A stretch of 64,000 nt of DNA from Chloroflexota bacterium (GTDB lineage: Bacteria > Chloroflexota > UBA11872 > VXNJ01), in contig JAPOWW010000002.1 of the NCBI GenBank assembly GCA_026707405.1, positions 1-64,000 on the forward strand. Direction: 5' to 3'. Positions 35,183 to 43,871 of the stretch are shown here, piece after piece. A model generated the notes under the pieces. The model worked only from the letters and a program-made list of their open reading frames with translations, was not told the DNA's origin and did not search any database. The translations under genes and the position numbers were made by a program. Each line of letters starts with the position of its first letter. Within the stretch, counting starts at the first letter, position 1.

Positions 35183-37624
35183 TCAGTCCTCTACCTTGCG
35201 CAGGGAAACCGGGGTGGCATCGGGAGCCGACCTGCCCAACTCTCTCGCAGGCACTTCGGGCAAGGAGTCGGCCAGATATACGACTCCAGCCGGGACGAAC
35301 TGCGACAGCTTGGCGGACGCCGTAACAGCGCCTCCCGCGGACGTTACTTCCACGGTCTGACCGTCCTCGATGGCGAGGTTTTCGGCGTCGGCCTCGTTGA
35401 TCTCCACCTGTGCCGGATACAGGTCGGCGAGTACCGGTCCGTGGCGCGCCGACGAGCCGGCGGTGTAGAGGTTCGTCTCGGTGACGAGCGCGAACGGGTA
35501 GTCGCCGCCGGGGGGCGGCACCGTTCCGTTGACCGAAACAGCGGTCATGCTGCCTGACAGCTCCGCGGGCTTGGCCACTTCGTTGATTTCGCTCCAGAGT
35601 TCGGAGGCTTCCCTGTAGCCGAAGTCGGCCCCCATTTGAGCGGCTATTCGCGCGGGAATCTCCCAGTCCTCCCGCGAATCCCCTAACGTCGGATTCGATT
35701 TCGTTACCGGGCAGGCGCGTCCCTCGAAGTTGATGAAATGACCGCTCTTCTCGGCAAATGTCGCACCGGGCAGCACGACGTCGGCGATGCTGGCGGTCGA
35801 ATTCATGAAGATGTCCTGAACGATAACCAGCGACGCCGCGTCCATCGCATCCTTCGCCGCCGCCGGGTCCTTGGCGGTCGCAATGATGTCTTCGCCCATA
35901 ACGTACAGGGCTTTCATTCTTCCGCCGTACAGGAACTCATCCAGGCCAGTTCCCGGCTCTGTCGGCGGCAGTGCGCCCCAGAACTCCCCAAGCCTCGCCC
36001 GCGCCGCGGTGTCGTCTATGGCGGCGGGCCCAGGCAGCGCCGCCGGGTCCATACCGACCTCCACCGCGCCGGCCAGGTTACCCTTCTCCGGCAGCGGGAA
36101 TAGCTTGGTTTTGCCAGTGCTCAACGCCACATTGCAGGCCGCGCCCGCGATGTCGGCGACCCGCCCGGCAGTCCAGAGTCCGGTGTCCCACACGATGGCG
36201 GATTTCTCGGCATTTTCCAGAGCGTCGCCAATTGCCGCGATGTCGTCGCCACTGACGCCGACCGAGCTCTCCGGATCGGCGATTTCCTCGCCGGAGATCG
36301 CCGCAAGCAATTTGGATTCCGCGCCCGGACGCACCCGCACCGACTTATGCGCGAACACATCGAGTGCCGATCCGATTCGGGTGGCTGCGATGAGTTTCGG
36401 TCCGCCCTTTCGAGCGGCGGCCTTTAGGTGCGCCGCCAGAACGTTGTGCGTGCCGTTGATATCGGCGCCGATAACCAATACGACATCCGATTCGAGCAGT
36501 TCGTCCTGAGAATGGAAGACCGCTTCGCTGCCGAGCGTGGAGCTGATTACCTGGTGGGTGGCGGCGAAACCGTTTGGCCCAAGGTACACGTTGTTGGTTC
36601 CGACCACCGACCGCATCAGCCGCTGCAGAGCGTAGTTGTCCTCGTTGGTGCAACGTCCCGATCCCACCGCGCCGATTGTCTCCGGGCCTTCCATCTCGGC
36701 GACGGCCGTCAGCCGGTCGGAGACGAATTCAATAGCTTCACGCCATCCGACCTCTACAAGCTCGCCCGCGCGGCGGATCATGGGACTGGTGATGCGCTCG
36801 TCGTCGTTTACGAACGACCATCCGAAGAAGCCCTTGACGCAGACGATGCCCCGGTTAGGTTCGACCGGCTCACCGACCCGAACCCTCAAGACCTCGCCCT
36901 TGCGGGACTCGACCTGAATCTTGCAGCCGACGCTGCAATGCGGGCACGTGCTGTCGGCCTGGACCGTCTGCCAGGCGCGGGCTACGTGTTTGAAAGGACG
37001 GCTCAGAACGGCGCCGACCGGACAGACCTCGATGCACATCCCGCAGCGTTCGCAATCCATGAACTTGTGCTGCGCGGTCACGATGAAGGAACGCCCGCCG
37101 CGGTCGGAAACGTCGAGCGCGTGAACGCCCATCTGCTCATCGCACACCCTCACGCACCGGTAGCAAAGAATGCAGCGGTTGTGGTTGATCATCACCACTT
37201 CGTTGAGGTTCTCTTCCGGGTACGCCTTCGAAACAGTCTCGAAGGGGCTCTTCCAGATGTTCAGGTCGAAAGTCTCATCCTGAAGCTCACAGGTGCCCGA
37301 CTGGTCGCAGTAGGGGCAGTCGAGCGGGTGGTGCTGCAAGAGCATCTCGATAGTCTTGCGCCTGATGCCGACAATCGCTTCGGTGTCGGTTCGGACATCC
37401 ATTCCTGGCGCTACGAGCGTCGTGCAAGAGGCGCTGGGGCGCGGCGGCCCGGGCTGGATTTCGACCACGCACATTCTGCACGCGCCAACCGACTCGAGCG
37501 TCGGATGGTCGCAAAGCGTTGAAACGTGGATTCCCAGCGATCTCGCCGCATTCAGGACGGACGTGCCGCGGGGGACCGAGACCTCGGTCCCGTCGATTGT
37601 CAGAGTTACGGTTTCCTGGCTTAT
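35183..37624 (-). CDS. nuoG: NADH-quinone oxidoreductase subunit G, non-canonical start
   Basis: Large iron-sulfur subunit. In order: a 2Fe-2S ferredoxin domain (TLCDHP, then C-x2-C in GACRMC), the His-Cys3 site HPLDCPYCDQSGTCELQ (N5), two 4Fe-4S motifs CILCYRCVRVC and CERCGMCIEVCP, then a molybdopterin-type domain with an extra cluster CPHCSVGC...C (N7). The conserved N-terminus begins well before the first Met (37474), but no ATG, GTG or TTG exists between that Met and the in-frame TAG at 37673-37675. I place the start at ATA 37624, eight bases after GGGGGG and 26 after the nuoD stop; GTC or CTG are alternatives, as is a sequence error. About 814 aa. Confidence 0.88.
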   Translation of the reverse strand: MSQETVTLTIDGTEVSVPRGTSVLNAARSLGIHVSTLCDHPTLESVGACRMCVVEIQPGPPRPSASCTTLVAPGMDVRTDTEAIVGIRRKTIEMLLQHHPLDCPYCDQSGTCELQDETFDLNIWKSPFETVSKAYPEENLNEVVMINHNRCILCYRCVRVCDEQMGVHALDVSDRGGRSFIVTAQHKFMDCERCGMCIEVCPVGAVLSRPFKHVARAWQTVQADSTCPHCSVGCKIQVESRKGEVLRVRVGEPVEPNRGIVCVKGFFGWSFVNDDERITSPMIRRAGELVEVGWREAIEFVSDRLTAVAEMEGPETIGAVGSGRCTNEDNYALQRLMRSVVGTNNVYLGPNGFAATHQVISSTLGSEAVFHSQDELLESDVVLVIGADINGTHNVLAAHLKAAARKGGPKLIAATRIGSALDVFAHKSVRVRPGAESKLLAAISGEEIADPESSVGVSGDDIAAIGDALENAEKSAIVWDTGLWTAGRVADIAGAACNVALSTGKTKLFPLPEKGNLAGAVEVGMDPAALPGPAAIDDTAARARLGEFWGALPPTEPGTGLDEFLYGGRMKALYVMGEDIIATAKDPAAAKDAMDAASLVIVQDIFMNSTASIADVVLPGATFAEKSGHFINFEGRACPVTKSNPTLGDSREDWEIPARIAAQMGADFGYREASELWSEINEVAKPAELSGSMTAVSVNGTVPPPGGDYPFALVTETNLYTAGSSARHGPVLADLYPAQVEINEADAENLAIEDGQTVEVTSAGGAVTASAKLSQFVPAGVVYLADSLPEVPARELGRSAPDATPVSLRKVED

Positions 37625-37649
37625 TGTGACTTCCCCCCAGGCTGTTCGA

Positions 37650-38906
37650 TCATCTGTCGACTTCGCCGAGAACTATATCGATGCTTCCGATCGTCGCGAC
37701 CATGTCCGCGAGCATGTTGCCTTCGACTAGATACGGCAACGCTCCCAGATTAACGAATGACGGCGATCTTATGTGGCAGCGATACGGGATGCCGGTGCCG
37801 TCGCTTACGAAGTAGTAGGCCAGTTCGCCCTTGGGCGATTCGATGGCCATGTAGCACGCGCCTTCGGGCGGCGAGTATCCCTCGATCCATATCTTGAAAT
37901 GGTTGATCATCGCTTCCATGTCGCCCGTGACGCCGGAAGGCTCCCAACCCGAGACTCGCTCGATCTCCGGTGGAACTACGTTGGCATTGGCGGCGTTAGC
38001 CGGCTCGCCTTGCAACTCACGGGCTCTCGCAACGCATTGCTTGATGATGTAGGTAGATTGATAAAGCTCGTTGAGCCGTACGATGAATCGGGAATAGACA
38101 TCCCCGTCCTCGCCTACCGGCACCTCGAAATCGACCTGGTCGTAGCGGCAGTAGGGACGGGCTTTTCGAAGGTCCCAGTTGACTCCGGAGCCTCGCAGGC
38201 ATGGCCCCGTTAGACCGTAGCTGATGGCGTCTTCGGCGGAGATGACGGCGACGCCCTGCGTGCGGACCTTCCAAAGCTCGTTTTCGGTGAGGATGGTGTT
38301 GAAGTCGTCAAGGGTAAAGGAATCGGCGAACTCCTCGACGTGGTCCAGCCAGCCGGGCGGATCGTCGTGCCGGCCTGCGCCGCCCACTCGGAAAAAGTTA
38401 GTGGTCAGGCGGGCGCCGGTAATCTCTTCGTATAGGCCCGAGACCTTCTCCCGTTCGCGGAACGCGTATAGGAACATCGACATCGCGCCGAGGTCCAGGC
38501 CGTGGGTGCCTATCCAGACGAGGTGGCCGGATATACGGCCCAACTCGGCCGCGATCATCCTCAGATAATGCGCGCGTTCGGGAATCTGGTCTTCGATTCC
38601 CAGCAGCTTTTCCACCGCGAGGATGTAGCCAACGTTGTTGGCCGGAGCCGACGTGTAGTCGGTCCGGTCGGTGTAGGTCATGCCGTGGTAGTAGAGCTTC
38701 GACTCGATCAGCTTCTCGACTCCACGATGCAGGTAGCCGATATCGGGAGTGGCCCTGGTGATCGTCTCGCCCGACAGTTCGGTGAGCACCCGAAGCACTC
38801 CATGAGTGCTCGGATGTTGCGGCCCTAGATTCAGGACCATCTCGCGCTCGGTGGCTTCGGCCATCTGCCCTTCGCCGCCCGCGGCGACCGGTTCGTTGCC
38901 TATCAC
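37650..38906 (-). CDS. nuoD: NADH-quinone oxidoreductase subunit D
   Basis: 49-kDa-type subunit at the quinone site. Signature LGPQHPSTHGVLRVLTELSG with the quinone-binding His, then GYLHRGVEKLIESK, and the C-terminal LVEGNMLADMVATIGSIDIVLGEVDR. 418 aa. It starts with GTG overlapping the nuoC stop (GTGA), so C and D are coupled. C and D are separate, unlike the CD fusion in some lineages. The Arg that NDUFAF7 methylates in mitochondria lies in this protein's homologue. Confidence 0.96.
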   Translation of the reverse strand: MIGNEPVAAGGEGQMAEATEREMVLNLGPQHPSTHGVLRVLTELSGETITRATPDIGYLHRGVEKLIESKLYYHGMTYTDRTDYTSAPANNVGYILAVEKLLGIEDQIPERAHYLRMIAAELGRISGHLVWIGTHGLDLGAMSMFLYAFREREKVSGLYEEITGARLTTNFFRVGGAGRHDDPPGWLDHVEEFADSFTLDDFNTILTENELWKVRTQGVAVISAEDAISYGLTGPCLRGSGVNWDLRKARPYCRYDQVDFEVPVGEDGDVYSRFIVRLNELYQSTYIIKQCVARARELQGEPANAANANVVPPEIERVSGWEPSGVTGDMEAMINHFKIWIEGYSPPEGACYMAIESPKGELAYYFVSDGTGIPYRCHIRSPSFVNLGALPYLVEGNMLADMVATIGSIDIVLGEVDR

Positions 38907-39460
38907 GAAGCGTCTCCCCAGAAGTCGTCCGGCTCGACCTTGTTGTGCGCGTCGGTCTGATGGGCGTCGATCGGAAAGTCAGGCCCTTCGAGCGGAAATC
39001 CCTTGCGCAGCGGATGCCACTGATAGTCCTCGGGCAGCAAGATCCTGCGCAGATCGGGGTGGTTTTCGAAAGGAATGCCCATCATGTCGTAGACTTCCCG
39101 CTCCTGCCAGTCGGCGGATTTCCACAGCGGGGTCATGGAAGCGACGCTCTGACCGTCCGCGACCCTGGTCTTGACGGCCATAAACAGGTTGCCGGACATC
39201 GACCGCAGGTGATACACGACCTCGAACTCTAACTCGTCGTCGGGCCAGTGCACCGACGTAATATCCACGAGCATCGCCATGTCCAGGTCGGGATCGCTCT
39301 TGAGGCTGTTCAGAACCGAGAAGATCCGGTCCGAGGGCACCTCGACCGCTACGTCGTCTCGGTAGATTTCGCTTCGGGTGATCGAGGAGCCTAGAAGTCC
39401 GGACACCTTCCCCAGCAGTTCATCCGGCGTGTACTTCTGTTCGTAGCTGGTTTCGATCAT
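38903..39460 (-). CDS. nuoC: NADH-quinone oxidoreductase subunit C
   Basis: 30-kDa-type subunit. The family signature ADWQEREVYDMMGIPFENHPDLRRILL is present, followed by HPLRKGFPLEG. 185 aa. It lies only 16 bases after nuoA, exactly where nuoB stands in most nuo operons, so nuoB is absent and not merely displaced by a few genes. Confidence 0.95.
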   Translation of the reverse strand: MIETSYEQKYTPDELLGKVSGLLGSSITRSEIYRDDVAVEVPSDRIFSVLNSLKSDPDLDMAMLVDITSVHWPDDELEFEVVYHLRSMSGNLFMAVKTRVADGQSVASMTPLWKSADWQEREVYDMMGIPFENHPDLRRILLPEDYQWHPLRKGFPLEGPDFPIDAHQTDAHNKVEPDDFWGDAS

Positions 39461-39476
39461 ACGGATGGCTTTAGGT

Positions 39477-39854
39477 TCAATCTCCGCGATTCCATTCGAA
39501 GACTCCCTTTTTGAATGCGTACGCGTAGGCCACCAGCAAGATGGCTACAAAGACCAGCATCTCGCCAAACAGGAACAGGCGATCCGAAAATACGCCTTGC
39601 TCCGCGTAATGGACGGCCCAAGGGTAAAGGAATACCAGTTCAACGTCGAAAACGACAAACAGCATCGCGACCAGATAGAAGCGGACGACGTGGCGGCCCT
39701 TGGCGTCCCCTATGGGCGGCACGCCCGATTCATAAGGATCGAGCTTCGCGCCGACCGGCCGGCGGGGTCGCAGCAGCCACGCGCCAACGAGACTTCCGGC
39801 GCAAAATGCGAAGCCGAGCAGGGCGAGAATTACAACTCCTACGTATGCGGGCAA
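39477..39854 (-). CDS. nuoA: NADH-quinone oxidoreductase subunit A
   Basis: Small three-helix subunit of the membrane arm. Typical blocks: DPYESGVPPIGDAKG, the conserved loop near the quinone channel, and FYLVAMLFVVFDVELVFLYPWA. 125 aa. It follows rex by 51 bases with no terminator seen between, so both probably share the rex promoter. Confidence 0.95.
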   Translation of the reverse strand: MPAYVGVVILALLGFAFCAGSLVGAWLLRPRRPVGAKLDPYESGVPPIGDAKGRHVVRFYLVAMLFVVFDVELVFLYPWAVHYAEQGVFSDRLFLFGEMLVFVAILLVAYAYAFKKGVFEWNRGD

Positions 39855-39905
39855 GTCGCCAAAACCTCACATTTCAAAATCGATGCGGCGGCCGACGTGG
39901 ACATT

Positions 39906-40556
39906 TTAGGAGAGTCGCCGCTGTGACAGCGAATGCGAAAGATACTCGACCTCGATAGTCAGGTCTACGTTTGAGATTTGTACCCCCTCGGGAGCGCGGA
40001 GCCGCCTTGGAGCGAAGTTTAGTACGGCGCGGATTCCGGCGGCGACAAGGCTGTCGATAACTTCCTGCGCGGCCTCCGCCGGAGTCGTCATTATTGCGAG
40101 TTGGATGCCGAGTTCCCGAACCCGCGCCGCGAGCTTCGAGACCGGCTCAACGGTGAGTCCCGACAAGGTCGAGCCGACTTTCCGCTGATCGTTGTCGAAT
40201 GCGGCGGCTATCGTGAACCCCATCTGATTGAAGCCCTTGTATGCCAGCAGAGCCTTGCCTAGGTTTCCGACTCCGATGAGCGCCACGCTCCATTCGATAT
40301 CGACTCCGAGAATGGCCCGAAGTTCCTGCCGTAGCCCCTCGACCGAATAGCCTACTCCGCGCCTTCCGAAGTGCCCAAAGTTCGCCAGATCGCGTCGTAT
40401 CTGAGCCGCTGTAAAACCCGTGACTTCGGAAAGTCGAGCCGAGGAAATGCTCTGCGTGCCCGACGCGGCTTCAAGTCCGAGCGTGCGAAGGTATGTGGAC
40501 AACCTTCGTACGGTTGTTTGTGGGACATTTGGCCTTTCCGCGGTCGGACTTCCCAT
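39906..40556 (-). CDS. rex: Redox-sensing transcriptional repressor Rex
   Basis: Dimeric repressor that senses the NADH/NAD+ ratio. Winged helix in residues about 10-80 with TGFTAAQIRRDLANFGHFGRRGVGY, the Rex recognition segment, then a Rossmann domain with ALIGVGNLGKALL. The C-terminal LSHSLSQRR helix matches the domain-swap tail. 216 aa is normal. It heads the nuo operon and has a Rex-type palindrome over its own -10 box, so nuo expression is likely released when NADH rises. Confidence 0.95.
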   Translation of the reverse strand: MGSPTAERPNVPQTTVRRLSTYLRTLGLEAASGTQSISSARLSEVTGFTAAQIRRDLANFGHFGRRGVGYSVEGLRQELRAILGVDIEWSVALIGVGNLGKALLAYKGFNQMGFTIAAAFDNDQRKVGSTLSGLTVEPVSKLAARVRELGIQLAIMTTPAEAAQEVIDSLVAAGIRAVLNFAPRRLRAPEGVQISNVDLTIEVEYLSHSLSQRRLS

Positions 40557-40606
40557 CGAAGTAAGATTGACCCGCCGTTTCGAGGAACAATCGACTTTTT
40601 GAGTAC

Positions 40607-40620
40607 GTGAAATTTATCAC
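40607..40620. promoter_or_regulatory. Rex-type operator palindrome
   Basis: GTGA-AATTTA-TCAC (40607-40620) matches the core of the Gram-positive Rex box (TTGTGAAATATTTCACAA) at about 13 of 18 positions over the longer site. It lies 50 bases before rex and 60 before the HyuA-like gene, in the divergent gap. Binding by the adjacent Rex is inferred. Confidence 0.75.
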
Positions 40621-40642
40621 ATACTCTTGATACATTCGACAA
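40614..40642 (-). promoter_or_regulatory. Promoter of rex-nuo
   Basis: Read on the minus strand: TTGTCG (40642-40637), exactly 17 bases, then TGATAA (40619-40614). The -10 box is inside the Rex palindrome, so a bound Rex dimer would block polymerase. Spacing is ideal; each box is two bases off consensus. Confidence 0.6.
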
Positions 40643-40681
40643 AGAGTTCATGCCGGTGCACGAACCGGACGGAGGAGCAAA

Positions 40682-42688
40682 GTCACGGACCTACGCGCCG
40701 GTGTTGACGTTGGCGGTACCTTTACCGATCTGGTAGTTATCGCCGACGGTAGCGTGTCTATCGGCAAGGTGCCAAGCACCCCCGACGATCCTAGTCGCGG
40801 CGTGCTGCGAGGACTCTCTTCCACAGGCGTTGAGCGCGCCGACGCGATAATTCACGGTTCGACGGTCGCCACGAACGCCATCCTGGAGCGCAAGGGCGCC
40901 CGGACCGCGCTGATTACGACGGCCGGGTTCCGGGACGTGCTGGAAATCGGCCGTCAGGACAGACCGCAGCTCTACGCGATCGAACCGGTCCGCGAGGCGA
41001 CGCTGGTCCCGCGAGAGTTGCGCCGCGAGGCCCGCGAACGCGTCGACCATACTGGCAACGTGGTGCTGCCGCTGGACGAAGACGGTCTCCGCGCCGTGAT
41101 CAGCCGGCTTGCGCGCAATAGGGTCGAGTCGTGCGCGGTATGTCTATTGTTCTCGTTCTTGAATCCCGCGCACGAGCGCCGGATCGGCGAAATGCTGGCG
41201 GAAGCCGGCTTCGAGCATGTCAGCCTGTCGAGTGAGATCATCCCTGAATTTCGCGAATATGAGCGAACGAGCACCGTTTGCATCAACGCCTACGTCGCGC
41301 CGGTCATGGATGGTTATCTGCGCCGATTGGGCGCTAAGGCCCCCGGCCCGTTGTGGATTGTCCAGTCCAGCGGCGGTGTGTTGAGAGCCGACGAGGCGGC
41401 CAGCGAGCCTGTCCGTACCATTCTCAGTGGACCGGCCGGCGGCGTGGTCGGCGCCAGGTATGTGACGTCGCTTTCGGGATTCGATCAAATCGTAACGCTC
41501 GACATGGGCGGAACGTCGACCGACGTAACGCTTTGCCCGGGCGAGGCTTTGCAAACAACCCGAGGGACTATCGGCGGCTATCCGGTTTCTATCGGGATGA
41601 TCGATATTCACACGGTAGGGGCAGGGGGCGGATCGATTGCGCGCGTGGACGAAGGCGGCGCCCTCGTGGTCGGTCCGGAAAGCGCGGGAGCGTTGCCCGG
41701 ACCTGCCGCCTACGGTCATGGCGGCGACAAGCCTACGGTGACGGATGCCAACGTGGTGCTCGGTCGGCTGCCCGCCGGCCTGCTGTTGGGAGACAGGTTG
41801 GCGCTGGACTACGATGCGGCCAAAAGTTCCATTGCGGATCTGGCTCGTCGGATTCCCGAGCTGGCCGATCTGCCGCGTGAGCAAGGCGTCACGCGGACCG
41901 CCGAGGCAATCGTCGAGCTTGCCAACACCACCATGGAGGGCGCGCTCCGGGTGATGACCGTGGAACGTGGATTCGACCCGCGGGAGTTTGCGCTTGTGCC
42001 GTTCGGTGGCGCGGGGCCTGTTCACGCCTGCGAGCTTGCCGAACGGCTGCATGTAGATACCATCGTGGCGCCTCGCTATCCGGGCGTTCTGTCGGCCCTG
42101 GGTTGTCTGGTCGCCGACCGAATGCGCCACTACTCCCGCACCGTTATGGTCCCCGCGAAAGCCGAGTCGCTCCAAGTGCTGGAGGTTGCGGTGGCGGACC
42201 TGGAGCGTATCGCAAGGGCGGACTTGCGGGAGGAGTCATCGAACCCTGCGCTCGCGCGATGGCTGGATCTCAGATATGCCGGCCAGTCGTACGAGTTGAC
42301 AGTGCCCTGGGAAGAAGCGGGACTTGCGCAGGCGGAACGTGCGTTCCACGAGGCGCACGAGCGCCGCTTCACGTATTCGACTCCCGAGTCGGCAGTCGAG
42401 GTGGTGGCAGTCAGGGTCGCCGCGACGGTCGCCTCACCGAAGCCTGCCCAGGCGGCTCGGCGAGGAACGCCGCACAGACCCGAGGCCGAGTCGAAAGCCC
42501 CGGTGTTCTTCGGCGGAGAGTTCGTCGATACGCAGCTATTCTCTAGGGACGAGCTTGAAGCGTCGGCGGAGGTCGAAGGTCCCGCGATCGTGTCTCAAAC
42601 AGATTGCACCATCGTGATTCCGCCGGGATGGAGAGGGCGAGTCGATTCCTACATGGCGCTGATACTTACGCGGGCGGAAACAGACTGA
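40682..42688 (+). CDS. Hydantoinase/oxoprolinase ATPase subunit (HyuA family), non-canonical start
   Basis: ATP-dependent ring-opening enzyme of the hydantoinase/5-oxoprolinase/acetone carboxylase family. Actin-like phosphate loops: GVDVGGTFTDLV at the very N-terminus, MGGTSTDVTL, and SGPAGGVVGAR; C-terminus FGGAGPVHACELAE. The first canonical start (GTG 40754) would remove the first phosphate loop. A strong GGAGGAG at 40671-40677 points to a start near 40682-40685, where the codons are GTC and ACG. I use GTC 40682 (669 aa). Either a rare initiator is used or a base is wrong. No hyuB partner follows, which is unusual. Substrate unknown. Confidence 0.83.
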   Translation, partial: VTDLRAGVDVGGTFTDLVVIADGSVSIGKVPSTPDDPSRGVLRGLSSTGVERADAIIHGSTVATNAILERKGARTALITTAGFRDVLEIGRQDRPQLYAIEPVREATLVPRELRREARERVDHTGNVVLPLDEDGLRAVISRLARNRVESCAVCLLFSFLNPAHERRIGEMLAEAGFEHVSLSSEIIPEFREYERTSTVCINAYVAPVMDGYLRRLGAKAPGPLWIVQSSGGVLRADEAASEPVRTILSGPAGGVVGARYVTSLSGFDQIVTLDMGGTSTDVTLCPGEALQTTRGTIGGYPVSIGMIDIHTVGAGGGSIARVDEGGALVVGPESAGALPGPAAYGHGGDKPTVTDANVVLGRLPAGLLLGDRLALDYDAAKSSIADLARRIPELADLPREQGVTRTAEAIVELANTTMEGALRVMTVERGFDPREFALVPFGGAGPVHACELAERLHVDTIVAPRYPGVLSALGCLVADRMRHYSRTVMVPAKAESLQVLEVAVADLERIARADLREESSNPALARWLDLRYAGQSYELTVPWEEAGLAQAERAFHEAHERRFTYSTPESAVEVVAVRVAATVASPKPAQAARRGTPHRPEAESKAPVFFGGEFVDTQLFSRDELEASAEVEGPAIVSQTDCTIVIPPGWRGRVDSYMALILTRAETD

Positions 42689-42746
42689 GGCGGACCAGGA
42701 AGCGGAAACCGCCGTCGATCCGCGGATAGCCAGCTAGCGCCGAATC

Positions 42747-43859
42747 TTGCCGAACGCTCCGCAATCGCAAACCTCGTTGCGGGACATAATTGCGGATCGC
42801 ATCGCTCGCGAAGGCCCCATCAGGTTTGCCGATTTCATGGCTGCCGCACTCTACGACCCCGAGCATGGCTACTACATGCGGGAGACTGCCCGAGAGACTG
42901 ACTATTTCACCAGTGTCACGGCTCATCCCGTCTTTGCCGAGATGCTCGCCCGCCATCTCGACGACGTTTGGGAAGCTCTCGGACGGCCCGATCCCTTCGT
43001 CGTTGTGGAAATGGCTTCCGGCGACGGGGAACTCGCAAGAAGCCTCATCCGGCTCGCTCCAGAACATCCATGGGCTTCCTCGCTTGAATACGTGGGAGTC
43101 GAAACAAGTCCCGCCAGGCGGCGGGCCGCCGATAGGCTGACCGGGAGCCGGTTCGTGGCTTCGCTTTCCGAAGTCAAAAGGGGCGCCGCCGCGGCGGTGC
43201 TAAGCAACGAGCTGTTCGACGCCCTGCCCTTCGACCTCGCTCGCCGGTCGGGCAGCGGCTGGGTCGAGGAACAAGTAGGGCTGGACGGAGACTCGTTCGC
43301 TTTCGCAGACGCGCCGGCGACGGATGCGATTCTCGCCTACGGGGAGCGTTACGGAACACGGGTCCCGCAAGGCGGCCGGATCGAAGTACGCCGAGGCGTG
43401 CGGCAGTTATACGCCGACCTTGACCGGCTTGCAGATCGAGTCTCAATAATCACCATCGACTACGGCAACATTGCCGAGTTGGTGCACTGCGAGCGGCTGT
43501 CGGCGGGGACCGCCATGTCGTTTCGCGCGCACAGAGGCTCCGAGGACTTGCTGGCCCGTCCAGGCGAGCAGGACCTGACCTGCCATGTGAACTTCAGCGA
43601 GCTGGCCGATGTTGGCGAGTGTTTCGGATTCAAGGCCGCGCCGCTAGTCCAGCAGGCGGATTTCCTGGCGAGCCTGGGGATTGGCGAATATCTCGTTTAT
43701 CTGCAGTCGTCGCCCGGTATGACGGAAGGGCGGTACTCGCGTGAACGGGAGTCGATCATGCGGCTTGTGTCGCCGTCGGACCTGGGCAGGTTCAAGGTTC
43801 TCGCGCAATCACGGGGCGTCGATATGGAGGGGCTGCGGGGAATACCGGCGGGGAGTTGA
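42747..43859 (+). CDS. SAM-dependent methyltransferase, MidA/NDUFAF7 family
   Basis: Class I methyltransferase of the DUF185 type. The family N-terminus LRDIIADRIAREGPIRFADF and ALYDPEHGYYMRE are clear; the SAM-binding core is VVEMASGDGELARSL and the later AAAVLSNELFDALPFDL is a family hallmark. 370 aa. TTG 42747 is the first start; TTG 42777 would still keep the conserved N-terminus. Human NDUFAF7 methylates an Arg of NDUFS2, the NuoD homologue; with nuoD 4 kb away, a complex I role is plausible but not shown. It follows the HyuA-like gene by 58 bases. Confidence 0.85.
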   Translation: MPNAPQSQTSLRDIIADRIAREGPIRFADFMAAALYDPEHGYYMRETARETDYFTSVTAHPVFAEMLARHLDDVWEALGRPDPFVVVEMASGDGELARSLIRLAPEHPWASSLEYVGVETSPARRRAADRLTGSRFVASLSEVKRGAAAAVLSNELFDALPFDLARRSGSGWVEEQVGLDGDSFAFADAPATDAILAYGERYGTRVPQGGRIEVRRGVRQLYADLDRLADRVSIITIDYGNIAELVHCERLSAGTAMSFRAHRGSEDLLARPGEQDLTCHVNFSELADVGECFGFKAAPLVQQADFLASLGIGEYLVYLQSSPGMTEGRYSRERESIMRLVSPSDLGRFKVLAQSRGVDMEGLRGIPAGS

Positions 43860-43871
43860 CGGCGGCGGTAC

